From assembly GCA_052389435.1 (NCBI GenBank), contig JBQTIB010000164.1, positions 1 through 18,373 of the forward strand: a stretch of 18,373 nt of DNA, read 5' to 3'. Made by a program: the position numbers and the translations under genes. The DNA is from JBQTKD01 sp052389435. GTDB lineage: Bacteria > Actinomycetota > Actinomycetes > Sporichthyales > Sporichthyaceae. The notes under the pieces were generated by a model that did not search any database, had not been told where the DNA came from, and saw only the letters and a program-made list of their open reading frames with translations. Positions 1-10,382 of this stretch are shown piece by piece; the first letter of the stretch is position 1; each line of letters begins with the position of its first letter.

Positions 1-23
1 CCTCGCGCTTTCACGTGGCGGGG
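1..23. repeat. Left terminal inverted repeat of the IS1380 element
   Basis: Reads CCTCGCGCTTTCACGTGGCG at its outer 20 bases. It pairs with the right end at 16 of 23 positions, including blocks CCTCG and CTTTC. It begins at the first base of the window, so the true outer edge could lie one or a few bases further left. Confidence 0.75.
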
Positions 24-49
24 GTTGAGTCCGGCGTGTAGAAGACGGA

Positions 50-114
50 AGTGCCTGTCCGCGCAGGGGATTCTTGGGATTGCGACGTCACAAGACCCTT
101 GAGCGGAAGGCACT
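50..114 (+). promoter_or_regulatory. Hairpin that could sequester the transposase ribosome binding site
   Basis: AGTGCCTGTCCGC at 50-62 is complementary to GCGGAAGGCACT at 103-114, giving 12 base pairs with one bulged G and a 40-base loop. The right arm contains GGAAGG (105-110), the best Shine-Dalgarno candidate for the GTG start at 121. A transcript entering from outside the IS would contain both arms and could fold the site shut, while one starting inside the loop would not. This type of protection against external transcription is known for other insertion sequences; its operation here is inferred. Confidence 0.55.
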
Positions 115-120
115 CCGTAG

Positions 121-1473
121 GTGAAGCGTAGCCGTGTCCCGGTTGTTGTCCTCGATCCCGCGCGCGAGCGGCTGACCTCGTCCTCTGGCGGATTGTTGCT
201 GCGGCGCGCGGGACTCCTTTCCGGGGTGGAGCGCGAGCTGTCGGCGGGGTTGGCGCCGTGGCGCTCGCCCTCGGCGGTCCACGATCCGGCCAAGGTGCTG
301 CTCGATCTGGCCACTGCGCTCGCGCTGGGCGGGGACTGCCTGGCCGACATCGCCGTTGTCCGTGCCCAACCGGCGGTGTTCGGGAAGGTGGCCTCCGACC
401 CGACCGTTTCTCGATTGATCGCGACCCTGGCCGCCGACCGCGATGCGGCGGTGGCGGCGATCCGCGCCGCGCGGGCCGCCGCCCGATCGCGGGTGTGGGC
501 CCGGCGCCGCCCGTTGGCCGGCCCGGTCGGTGGCCAGGCGATCGTGGACCTGGACGCGACGTTGGTCGGGGCGCACTCGGAGAAGGAACTGGCCTCGCCC
601 ACGTTCAAGCGGGGTTTCGGGTTCCATCCGATGTTCGCCTTCCTCGACCACGGCCGAGCCGGCACCGGGGAGACCCTGGTCGGGGCGCTGCGCACCGGAT
701 CGGCCGGCGCGAACACCGCTGTCGACCACATCGCCGTGCTCGACGCCGCGCTGGAACAACTGCCCGAGACCGAACGGGCCAACGTGCTGGTGCGCACCGA
801 CACCGGCGGCGGAACCAAGGACTTCGTGCGCCACGTGACCGGGCTCGGTTTGCAGTACTCGGTCGGGTTCTACGGCGTTTCCACCGTCGAGGAGGCGCTT
901 GCCAAGGTTCCTCGCCAGGCCTGGCGAGCGGCCCTGGACGGCGACGGGCAACCCAGAGACGGCGCCCAGGTCGCCGAGCTGACCCGCCACCTCCAGGTTT
1001 GCGGATGGCCGCCCGGGATGCGGGTGATCGCCCGCCGCGAGATCCCTCACCCCGGCGCACAGCTGCGCCTGACCGACCACGACGGATGGCGAATTACCTG
1101 CTTCGCCACCAACACCACCGGCTGGAAACTGGCCGAGCTGGAACTGCGCCACCGCCAACGCGCCCGCGCCGAGGACCGCATCCGCAACCTCAAGGACTGC
1201 GGCCTGCGCAACCTGCCCCTGCACGGCTTCGCGCAGAATCAGATCTGGATCGAGGTCCTCTCCCTGGCCGCCGACCTGATCGCCTGGACCCAGAACCTGG
1301 CCTTCCACGACCATCCCGCCCGACGCTGGGAACCCAAACGCCTACGACTGCGCCTGTTCGCCGTCGCCGGGCGCATCGTGAACCGCGCCAGACGCCGAAG
1401 CCTGCGACTGCCCGAAGACTGGCCCTGGAACGAAGTCCTCGACCACGGCTGGGCCAACCTTCACCACACCTGA
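121..1473 (+). CDS. IS1380-family DDE transposase
   Basis: A 450-residue protein, full length for the family. It catalyses cut-and-paste transposition of the surrounding element by binding the terminal repeats. The visible catalytic triad is D145 in VDLDAT, D227 in VRTDTGGG, and E351 in RARAEDRIRNLKDCGL; the last is the family's characteristic glutamate segment. The N-terminal region before D145 is Ala/Arg-rich and presumably includes DNA binding. The GTG start is preceded by GGAAGG ten bases upstream, which lies in one arm of a hairpin. There is no frameshift or internal stop. Codon use matches the host's high GC, so the element is either native to high-GC actinomycetes or well adapted to them. 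Confidence 0.93.
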   Translation: MKRSRVPVVVLDPARERLTSSSGGLLLRRAGLLSGVERELSAGLAPWRSPSAVHDPAKVLLDLATALALGGDCLADIAVVRAQPAVFGKVASDPTVSRLIATLAADRDAAVAAIRAARAAARSRVWARRRPLAGPVGGQAIVDLDATLVGAHSEKELASPTFKRGFGFHPMFAFLDHGRAGTGETLVGALRTGSAGANTAVDHIAVLDAALEQLPETERANVLVRTDTGGGTKDFVRHVTGLGLQYSVGFYGVSTVEEALAKVPRQAWRAALDGDGQPRDGAQVAELTRHLQVCGWPPGMRVIARREIPHPGAQLRLTDHDGWRITCFATNTTGWKLAELELRHRQRARAEDRIRNLKDCGLRNLPLHGFAQNQIWIEVLSLAADLIAWTQNLAFHDHPARRWEPKRLRLRLFAVAGRIVNRARRRSLRLPEDWPWNEVLDHGWANLHHT

Positions 1474-1586
1474 ACCCAGACCCCGCCACCACGACCAAGG
1501 CCCGGAGAACCGACGAGCAACAGCGTCGGAGCCCCGCCACGTCCAGGCCCCGCCCCCCACCCGAACCGCCCGACCAAAGCCGATCA

Positions 1587-1609
1587 GCCAGGCAGGCGAA
1601 AGATCGAGG
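1587..1609. repeat. Right terminal inverted repeat of the IS1380 element
   Basis: On the minus strand from 1609 it reads CCTCGATCTTTCGCCTGCCT, matching the left end in CCTCG, CTTTC and scattered later positions. It lies 114 bases after the transposase stop. Bases 1608-1625 also form a perfect 6-bp inverted repeat (GGCTAA, six-base loop, TTAGCC) that straddles the IS boundary, so the last two bases of the IS are shared with that palindrome. Confidence 0.75.
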
Positions 1610-1789
1610 CTAATCGCGGTTAGCCGTAGAGGCCTGCGGCCGTCGTCTCGCCGCTGCCGCCACCGCGCACTGCTCTAGCTCGATCGTCGCACAAACACGC
1701 AGGTGAAAGGCCTTTGCTCGACCCGCCGGGAATCTGGTGGGGCGGGACGGACTAGACGGGACAAAACTCGGTGCTAGCTTGTTAGTCGC

Positions 1790-1807
1790 AAGTTACTCTG
1801 GACGGAC
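1790..1807 (+). promoter_or_regulatory. Candidate operator upstream of the TetR gene
   Basis: AAGTTACTC at 1790-1798 is identical to the core of the palindrome in front of the aldehyde dehydrogenase gene. The following bases keep only part of the second half-site (GACGGAC here, GAGTCAC there), so this is a weaker copy. It sits 28 bases before the chosen TetR start, a typical place for autoregulation. I see no clear -10/-35 pair. The rest of 1610-1835 shows only a short AAAGGCCTTT palindrome (1706-1715). Confidence 0.45.
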
Positions 1808-1835
1808 CTCGATCGGTTATTCGGGAGCGCGCGGA

Positions 1836-2483
1836 ATGCCACCGAGAGAACAGAACGGCTCCACGCGGAGTCCGCGCCAAACCGAACTGATGACCGTCGC
1901 CGCGAGGCTGTTCGCACGCCGCGGGTACCACGCGGTGGGGATCAACGACATCAGCGGAGAACTCGGGCTGAGCGGCCCCGCCTTCTACCGGCACTACCCG
2001 AGCAAAGAGGCCGTACTGGTCGCCGTGCTCGACGAGGCGATCACCAACCACCTCGAAGAAGTCGTCGATCTGGTGCGGTCCATTCCGGACCCCGTGTCGG
2101 CCCTGACGGCGATCGTCGACAACCACGTGCAGTTCGTCCTGGAACAGACCGCGAACATTCAGACCTGGCGCACCGAGTTCCGTGCACTGCCCAAGGCGGA
2201 CCGGCACCGGTTGCGGTACCTGCAACGGCTCTACACCGAGGAGTGGGTGCGGACGCTGCGCCAGCTTCGTCCCGGACTCTCACTCGAGGAGAGCCGCACG
2301 ATCTGCCAGGCCGCCATCGCGCTGATCCAGTCGGTGACGGAGTTCCAGACCTGGCTTCCGCCCGACGAACTGCGCCGGACGCTCTCGCGCATGGCGCTGC
2401 ACGTGATGATCGGCTCCCCCGCCGGCGACGGCGCCGGAGCGATCGAGCACATGGGCTCGGTCCTGCCGGCGGCGGTCGACTGA
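1836..2483 (+). CDS. TetR/AcrR-family transcriptional regulator
   Basis: A 215-residue protein, normal for TetR repressors, which bind DNA as dimers and release it on binding a small ligand. The N-terminal helix-turn-helix spans about residues 15-60: LMTVAARLFARRGYHAVGI, then DISGELGLSGPAFYRHYPSK, the typical recognition-helix pattern ending in YRHYPSKE. The C-terminal two thirds is helical and ligand-binding, and its specificity cannot be read. The frame stays open upstream to 1737, but that extension is unlike TetR N-termini and runs across the putative operator, so I chose the ATG at 1836. It converges on the aldehyde dehydrogenase and acs genes. The shared AAGTTACTC motif suggests that it represses ALDH and itself; this is inference. 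Confidence 0.92.
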   Translation: MPPREQNGSTRSPRQTELMTVAARLFARRGYHAVGINDISGELGLSGPAFYRHYPSKEAVLVAVLDEAITNHLEEVVDLVRSIPDPVSALTAIVDNHVQFVLEQTANIQTWRTEFRALPKADRHRLRYLQRLYTEEWVRTLRQLRPGLSLEESRTICQAAIALIQSVTEFQTWLPPDELRRTLSRMALHVMIGSPAGDGAGAIEHMGSVLPAAVD

Positions 2484-2512
2484 CGGTCGATCGGTTCGTA
2501 GCTCTGCAACAG

Positions 2513-2552
2513 ATGGATGCCGCGCCCCGCCGAGGCCGTGCGCGGCATCCAT
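2513..2552. terminator. Bidirectional hairpin between the converging TetR and ALDH genes
   Basis: A perfect 13-bp stem, ATGGATGCCGCGC (2513-2525) with GCGCGGCATCCAT (2540-2552), closes a 14-base loop. It fills the gap between the TetR stop (2483) and the ALDH stop (2557). There is no T-run on either side, so it is a GC-rich hairpin of the kind common in actinomycetes rather than a classical U-tract terminator. Confidence 0.75.
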
Positions 2553-2556
2553 GTGG

Positions 2557-3960
2557 CTAGGCCAGCTTGCGCAGGAGCTTCTTGTCCAGCTCGGAGTACG
2601 GCGGGTAGACCATCTTCAGGTCGGGCCGGGTCGGCATCACCAACGTCGCCTTGCGGTGGCTGAACGCCTCGAAACCCCACTTGCCGTGGTAGGCGCCCAT
2701 GCCCGAGGCGCCGACGCCGCCGAACGGAAGCTGCGGCGCGAGGACGTGCATGGCGATGTGGTTGGCGACCGCGCCGCCGGCGGGAATCTCGGTGAAGACC
2801 CGCGCGATCTCGGTCTTGTTCTGACTGAAGATGTAGGCCGCGAGCGGCTTGTCGCCGGCGTTCACCTTCTTGATCGCCTCGTCGAGGGAGTCGACGTCGA
2901 CGATGGGCAGGATCGGGCCGAAGATCTCGTACTTCATCAGGTCCGAGCTTGCGTCCGGGTTGAGCACGACGGTCGGCTCCAGCGCGCTGCTGTCCGGGCT
3001 CTCGGTGCCGCCGGCGAGGACGGTGTGGCCGTCCAAAAGGCCTTTGAGGCGGGCGAACTGACGCCCGTTCACAATGCGCTGGGTGACCGGCTCGCCCGCG
3101 CGGAACTCCGCCATGGTGGCGGTCAACAGCTCGGTGAACTCCTCGCGCACCGACCGTTCGACCAGTAGGTAGTCCGGGGCGACGCAGGTCTGACCGGAAT
3201 TCAGCAGCTTGCCGAAGGCGATGCGCCGCGCTGCGACCTTCAGGTTCGCGTGCTTGGTGACGATGACCGGACTCTTGCCGCCGAGTTCCAGCGTGCACGG
3301 GGTCAGGTGCGGCGCGCAGGCCTGGGCGATCTTGCGGCCGATCTCGGTTCCGCCGGTGAAGAAGACGTGGTCGAGTTTGGTGTCGATCAGCGCGACGGTG
3401 GCCTGCGCCTCGCCTTCGACGACGGCGACCGCGTCGGGGTCGAGGTACTCCGGCAGCAGGCGCGCAAGCGCCGCCGAGGTCGCCGGGGCATGCTCGGAGG
3501 GCTTGATCACCACGGTGTTGCCTGCGGCCAGCGCACCGATCAACGGACCCAGCGTCAGATAGAACGGATAGTTCCACGGACCGATGACCAGCACGGTGCC
3601 GAGCGGCTCGTAGTGGTACTTGGCCTTGCCCGGCATGAGCGCCAACGGCACTGCCACGCGCGTCGGCTTCATCCACTTCTTCAGGTGCTTCAGCGCGTAC
3701 TCGGCCTCCCCGACCGTGGAGGCGACGTCGCCGAACCACGCTTCGTGCGGAGTCCGGCCGAGGTCGGAGGCAAGCGCGGCGGCGACCTCGGCCTCGCGCT
3801 CGGTGACGAGCGCGACGATGCCCTCGAGTTGGCGCCGACGCCACTGGAGGGTCTGCGTCCGTCCGCTCGCGAAGGTGTCGCGCAACCGGCCGACGATGGC
3901 CTGCGCCTCCGTGGCGGACAGTTCGGCGATGGGTCCCGCGTGTTCGGCAAGAGAGGTCAT
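2557..3960 (-). CDS. Aldehyde dehydrogenase, class 3 (ALDH3)-like
   Basis: A 467-residue NAD(P)-dependent aldehyde dehydrogenase oxidising an aldehyde to the acid. Motifs in order: GPWNYPF (127-133) and KPSE (153-156) of the cofactor fold, FTGGTEIGRKI near 201, the general-base glutamate E225 in LELGGKSP, catalytic C259 in NSGQTCVAPDY, EIFGPILP (345-352), and PFGGVGASGMG (412-422). The last, followed by YHGKWGFEAFSHRK, and the short length are typical of ALDH3-type fatty or aromatic aldehyde dehydrogenases. The ATG at 3960 is preceded by a purine-rich site. It lies 95 bases downstream of acs in the same direction. With acs it could take acetaldehyde or other aldehydes through the acid to acyl-CoA, but ALDH3 enzymes often prefer longer aldehydes, so the substrate is open. 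Confidence 0.93.
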   Translation of the reverse strand: MTSLAEHAGPIAELSATEAQAIVGRLRDTFASGRTQTLQWRRRQLEGIVALVTEREAEVAAALASDLGRTPHEAWFGDVASTVGEAEYALKHLKKWMKPTRVAVPLALMPGKAKYHYEPLGTVLVIGPWNYPFYLTLGPLIGALAAGNTVVIKPSEHAPATSAALARLLPEYLDPDAVAVVEGEAQATVALIDTKLDHVFFTGGTEIGRKIAQACAPHLTPCTLELGGKSPVIVTKHANLKVAARRIAFGKLLNSGQTCVAPDYLLVERSVREEFTELLTATMAEFRAGEPVTQRIVNGRQFARLKGLLDGHTVLAGGTESPDSSALEPTVVLNPDASSDLMKYEIFGPILPIVDVDSLDEAIKKVNAGDKPLAAYIFSQNKTEIARVFTEIPAGGAVANHIAMHVLAPQLPFGGVGASGMGAYHGKWGFEAFSHRKATLVMPTRPDLKMVYPPYSELDKKLLRKLA

Positions 3961-3978
3961 GAGGCCGCCTTCAACGAT

Positions 3979-3994
3979 GTGACTCGTGAGTAAC
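3979..3994 (-). promoter_or_regulatory. Candidate TetR operator in the ALDH promoter
   Basis: On the minus strand it reads GTTACTCACGAGTCAC: two 7-base half-sites GT(T/G)ACTC around a 2-base centre, with one mismatch. It is AT-richer than its surroundings and lies 18 bases upstream of the ALDH ATG. Extended leftwards, it shares AAGTTACTC with the region upstream of the TetR gene. A possible -35 (TTGGCT) lies just upstream, so a bound repressor would block polymerase. The promoter elements themselves are weak guesses. Confidence 0.55.
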
Positions 3995-4055
3995 TTAAAG
4001 CCAACCCTACGCCGAGCGCCATGGGTCTCGCTACGCCGCCAACGGGCCTTTTGGC

Positions 4056-6023
<1,968 letters not shown>

Positions 6024-6248
6024 GGTGACTCCTCGGGTCGTGAGGCCAAGACCCACGTCCTACCACGTCGACCGTGTTAAACCCCCTCGTCGGTGCGCTC
6101 GCACCCCCTTTATGGGAGCGGGCTGTGAGCCGACGTCCACAGAAATCGCACAGCGACCTCAACGAATCGCCCAATCGCGCGGCCCCACTCTCGTGCTGCG
6201 GGGGGCCGACGCCGCCTCGCACCAAGCATCCATCCGGGGGGTTGGACA
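6024..6248. promoter_or_regulatory. Divergent intergenic region between acs and the transporter operon
   Basis: 225 bases that must hold the acs promoter (leftward) and the transporter operon promoter (rightward). A short palindrome, GGTGCG-CT-CGCACC (6092-6105), is followed by CCCTTTATGGG. The acs site GAGGAG lies next to its TTG start. GGGGGG (6236-6241), seven bases before the GTG at 6249, is the likely ribosome binding site of the first transporter gene. I could not identify convincing -10/-35 elements in either direction. Confidence 0.4.
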
Positions 6249-7472
6249 GTGAACCTGTTCTCGACGAAAAAGCGCCGCCTGGCGGTGGTGACGCTCGCCG
6301 TCGTCGCCGTCGGAGGCTGCACCGGCGCCTGGGCGCGAAGCGGCGGCGAGCCCGCCGCAGCGGCCGCGACCTCGCGCACGAGCCTTGCCACGGCCAGCAC
6401 GAGCACCGTCGAGGAGACCGTAAGCGCTTCCGGGACCGTGCAGCCGGCCGAGCAGGACGAACTCGCCTTCCCCGTCTCCGGAACGGTCACCGCGGTGAAC
6501 GTCGCCGTCGGCGACGTGGTGAAGAGGGGCCAGACCCTCGCCACGATCGACACCGCCGACCTCGAACGCGCCGTCGAGATCGCCGATGCGACCTACGACG
6601 CCGCGCAGGCACAGGTGGCGGCCGCGGCGGACAACGACGCGGCGGCGAACACCGACGCCTCCGCCGCGCAGCTGAGCTCGGCCAAGGCGCAGCGCGCGAC
6701 CGCGGCGGACCGGCTCGCGGCCGCTCGGGCCGATCTCGACGGCGCGACCCTCACGGCTCCGTTCGCGGGCACCGTCGCCGCCGTGGGCCTGGCCGAGGGC
6801 GACCGGGTCGGCTCCGGCGGTGGAGCGGGCGCCGGCGCGACGAGCACTGGCTCCACGATCACCCTCGTGGGGACGAAGTCCTGGGTCGTCGAGGCGGCCG
6901 TGAGCGGCTCGGACCTCGACCGGATCGCCAAAGACCAGCAGGCTCGAATCTCCCTGGGCGGCGCGACGCAGCAGATCTTCGGCACCGTCGCCGCCGTCGG
7001 CGTCGTGGCCTCGAGTGCGTCGGGTGCCTCCTCCTCCTTTCCGGTGACGATCAAGGTCACCGGCAGCCCCGCGGGCGTGCACCCCGGTGCGAGCTCCACG
7101 GTCACGATCGTCACCGCCGCAGTGCCGGACGTCCTGTCCGTGCCCACCAACGCGATCCGGCAGGAGAACAACCGGACCGTCGTCACGAAGGTCGTCGACG
7201 GCCGGGAGTCCACCGTCGAGGTGGTCGTCGGCGTCGCCTACGGTCCCATCACCGAAATCCAATCCGGTCTCGTCGAGGGCGACCAGGTGAAAGTGACGAG
7301 CACTCAGGTCCGACCGGGCATGGGCGCCGGCGCCGGCAACCGCGGTGTCGGTCAGCGCGGTCAGGGCACCGCAGCCTTCCAGTTCCCGGCGGGCGGCGCG
7401 CTGCCGCAGGGCATGCCCATGGGCGGCGCCTTCACCGGAGGCGCCGCGACCTTCGGCGGGGGCACCAGATGA
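6249..7472 (+). CDS. HlyD/MacA-like membrane fusion (adaptor) protein, first of two
   Basis: A 407-residue extracytoplasmic adaptor for the ABC transporter encoded next. The N-terminus has KKRR, a hydrophobic stretch (11-23) and C24 in VAVGGC, so it is secreted and possibly a lipoprotein. The two halves of the barrel-sandwich (lipoyl-like) domain are LAFPVSGTVTAVNVAVGDVV (72-91) and LTAPFAGTVAAVGLAEGDRV (168-187). Between them lies an Ala-rich alpha-hairpin (about 102-163). A beta-barrel and a membrane-proximal domain follow (about 210-350). The last 50 residues are Gly/Ala/Met-rich and probably disordered. The GTG start has GGGGGG upstream. Its stop overlaps the ATPase start (ATGA), indicating translational coupling. 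In Gram-positives such adaptors (YknX-like) work without an outer-membrane channel. Confidence 0.9.
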   Translation: MNLFSTKKRRLAVVTLAVVAVGGCTGAWARSGGEPAAAAATSRTSLATASTSTVEETVSASGTVQPAEQDELAFPVSGTVTAVNVAVGDVVKRGQTLATIDTADLERAVEIADATYDAAQAQVAAAADNDAAANTDASAAQLSSAKAQRATAADRLAAARADLDGATLTAPFAGTVAAVGLAEGDRVGSGGGAGAGATSTGSTITLVGTKSWVVEAAVSGSDLDRIAKDQQARISLGGATQQIFGTVAAVGVVASSASGASSSFPVTIKVTGSPAGVHPGASSTVTIVTAAVPDVLSVPTNAIRQENNRTVVTKVVDGRESTVEVVVGVAYGPITEIQSGLVEGDQVKVTSTQVRPGMGAGAGNRGVGQRGQGTAAFQFPAGGALPQGMPMGGAFTGGAATFGGGTR

Positions 7473-8169
7473 GCTCGCCCATTCTCGCCCTGGAGAACAT
7501 CCGCAAGCGCTACTCCAGCGGCCCGGTCTCCTTCGAGGCCGTGCGCGGTGTCTCCTTCGAGGTCCACGAGGGCGAATACGTCGCCATCACCGGCCCGTCC
7601 GGGTCCGGCAAGTCGACGTTGATGAACATCGTCGGTTGCCTGGACACGCCGACCGCGGGCACCTACCGCCTCGCCGGGACCGACGTCTCGGACATGAGCG
7701 AAACCGACCTGGCGCTGGTGCGCAACAGGCGGATCGGCTTTGTGTTCCAGCAGTTCCACCTTCTGCCGACCCTGCCGGCGTGGCGCAACGTCGAGTTGCC
7801 ACTGCTGTACGCGGGCCTCGCGCCGAAGGAGCGTAGGAGGCGCGCGATCGAAGCCCTGGAGCGCGTCGGGCTCGGCGATCGCCTCGACAACCGCCCGGGG
7901 CAACTCTCCGGCGGCCAACAGCAGCGCGTCGCCGTAGCCCGGGCCCTGGTTGCAGGCCCGTCGATGATTCTGGCCGACGAGCCCACCGGAAACCTCGACT
8001 CCACCTCCACCGGAGACGTCCTCGGGCTCCTGGCCGAACTGCACGCGCAGGGCGCGACGATCGTCCTTATTACGCACGAGGCGGACGTGGCCGCGGCCGC
8101 GGAGCGCACCCTGCACGTGGCCGACGGCCTGATCGTCGCCGACTCCGCGCTGCTGCTCGGCGGTGTGGC

Positions 8170-8173
<4 letters not shown>
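7469..8173 (+). CDS. ABC transporter ATPase, MacB/LolD type
   Basis: A 234-residue ATP-binding subunit that powers the adjacent permease. It has Walker A GPSGSGKST (42-50), Q-loop Q94 in FVFQQFHLLP, signature LSGGQQQR (146-153), Walker B ILADEPTGNLD (167-177) and switch H203 in ITHEAD. The phrases FQQFHLLPTL and EPTGNLDS are typical of the MacB/LolD/FtsE group of mechanotransmission (type VII) transporters. It overlaps the adaptor by four bases (ATGA) upstream and the permease by four bases (GTGA) downstream, so all three are made together. No Shine-Dalgarno is needed beyond coupling. Confidence 0.96.
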
Positions 8174-9405
<1,232 letters not shown>

Positions 9406-9458
9406 CCGCCGCGGCGAAACCCATCTGACTGCTCATCACTACCTTCCCGGAGACGACC

Positions 9459-10382
9459 ATGCCTCGATCCTCCCGAACCGTCCGTGCTCTCACCGCCGTT
9501 CCCGCCGCGGGCCTGGTGCTCCTTCTGCTCGCCGCCTGCGGCGGCGAGGGCGCCACCACCGCCGAACCGGCGGCCGCCGGCGCCTCGGCGGACGCCACGG
9601 CGCCTCCCGAATCCGGCGCCGCCACCGGGCCGATCCGTGGCGCGGGCACGCGCCAGGCCCCCGGTGCCTCCGGCAGGATTGCCGAGGTTTCCGGCTCCAC
9701 GATGCAGGTGCAGAGCACCTCGACCCAGACCGCCGTCTCGTGGACGAAGGACACCGCGTTCACCGACACGGTCTCGGCGAGGAGTTCGGATCTGTTGGTC
9801 GGTGCGTGCATCGCCGTGACTCCCTCGACGACGGCCATCGCCACCGCCGACGACGCCGCTGCGGTGGAAGCGGCGGCGATCTCCATCTCCGATGCAGTCG
9901 ACGGCGCCTGCGGCCTCGGCGGCTTCGGTGGCGGCATGCGCAGCGGCCAGGCGCCCGACGGCGCGCAGGGTGGCCGCCAGGGCGGCGGCCAGGGCGGCGG
10001 TGGATTCCGCGGCGGCGCGGTCGGCAAGGTCGTCTCGATCGACGGGGACACCATCGCGATCGAGCCGACCCGGCCGCAGGGGCCCGCTCCGAGTTCGACC
10101 CCGGGCTCGACGGGTTCCCCACCAGTCGGAGCCACCGCCGCTCGAACGGTCGTGTTCACCGCGGCGACCACCTGGACGGCATCCGTGGCGGCCGATTCCG
10201 ACGCGCTCGTGGTGGGCCGCTGCGTCACGGCGCTGGGCACCGCGGGGTCCACCGGTGCCGTGACCGCGACGTCCGTAGCGATCCGCTCCGCCACCAACGG
10301 GGAGTGCGGCGGCGGCTTCGGCGGCGGCGGCCCGGCCCGCGGCCAAGGTCGGGTCCAGGACAACGCCACGGCAGGCCGGTAA
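9459..10382 (+). CDS. Secreted lipoprotein with two DUF5666-like repeats and Gly-rich linkers
   Basis: A 307-residue protein. A signal peptide ends in a lipobox, LLAAC with C27 as the lipidated cysteine. Two related domains follow. The first (about 70-152) starts GRIAEVSGSTMQVQ and the second (about 188-283) starts GKVVSIDGDTIAIE. Each has a VSW or VVF plus T-rich strand, LLVGACIAV or LVVGRCVTA, and a terminal DGAC or NGEC followed by Gly-rich sequence. Each therefore carries a Cys pair (C117/C151, C255/C283) suited to a disulfide. A Gly/Gln-rich linker (about 153-186) and a Gly-rich tail surround repeat two. The family (DUF5666-like by pattern) has no assigned function. Start ATG with GGAGA upstream, 53 bases after the permease; its stop overlaps the next start (TAATG). 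Context suggests a dedicated accessory of the transporter. Confidence 0.8.
   Translation: MPRSSRTVRALTAVPAAGLVLLLLAACGGEGATTAEPAAAGASADATAPPESGAATGPIRGAGTRQAPGASGRIAEVSGSTMQVQSTSTQTAVSWTKDTAFTDTVSARSSDLLVGACIAVTPSTTAIATADDAAAVEAAAISISDAVDGACGLGGFGGGMRSGQAPDGAQGGRQGGGQGGGGFRGGAVGKVVSIDGDTIAIEPTRPQGPAPSSTPGSTGSPPVGATAARTVVFTAATTWTASVAADSDALVVGRCVTALGTAGSTGAVTATSVAIRSATNGECGGGFGGGGPARGQGRVQDNATAGR

Larger units (their letters stand above)
1..1609 (+). mobile_element. IS1380-family insertion sequence, apparently complete
   Basis: About 1.6 kb, the usual size for the IS1380 family, with one full-length transposase gene between imperfect terminal inverted repeats. The outer left end starts CCTCG at base 1. 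The right end, read on the minus strand from 1609, also starts CCTCG, and 16 of the first 23 positions match. IS1380 ends characteristically begin with CC. The transposase frame is intact with a recognisable DDE triad, so the element may be active. The left target duplication lies outside the window; bases just after the right end (CTAA or CTAAT) are the candidate duplicated target. Confidence 0.88.

Noticed and set aside
1737..1835. Upstream start for the TetR gene
   Set aside because: The extra 33 residues are unlike TetR N-termini and cover the AAGTTACTC operator; ATG at 1836 gives a normal length.
4038..4055. GCCAA/TTGGC hairpin after acs as a terminator
   Set aside because: Only a 5-bp stem with an 8-base loop; too weak to call, so acs-ALDH readthrough remains possible.
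6074..7468. Plus-strand open frame fused upstream of the ABC ATPase
   Set aside because: The upstream part is an Arg-rich shadow of the first adaptor. The ATPase begins at 7469 with an ATGA overlap and a normal N-terminus.
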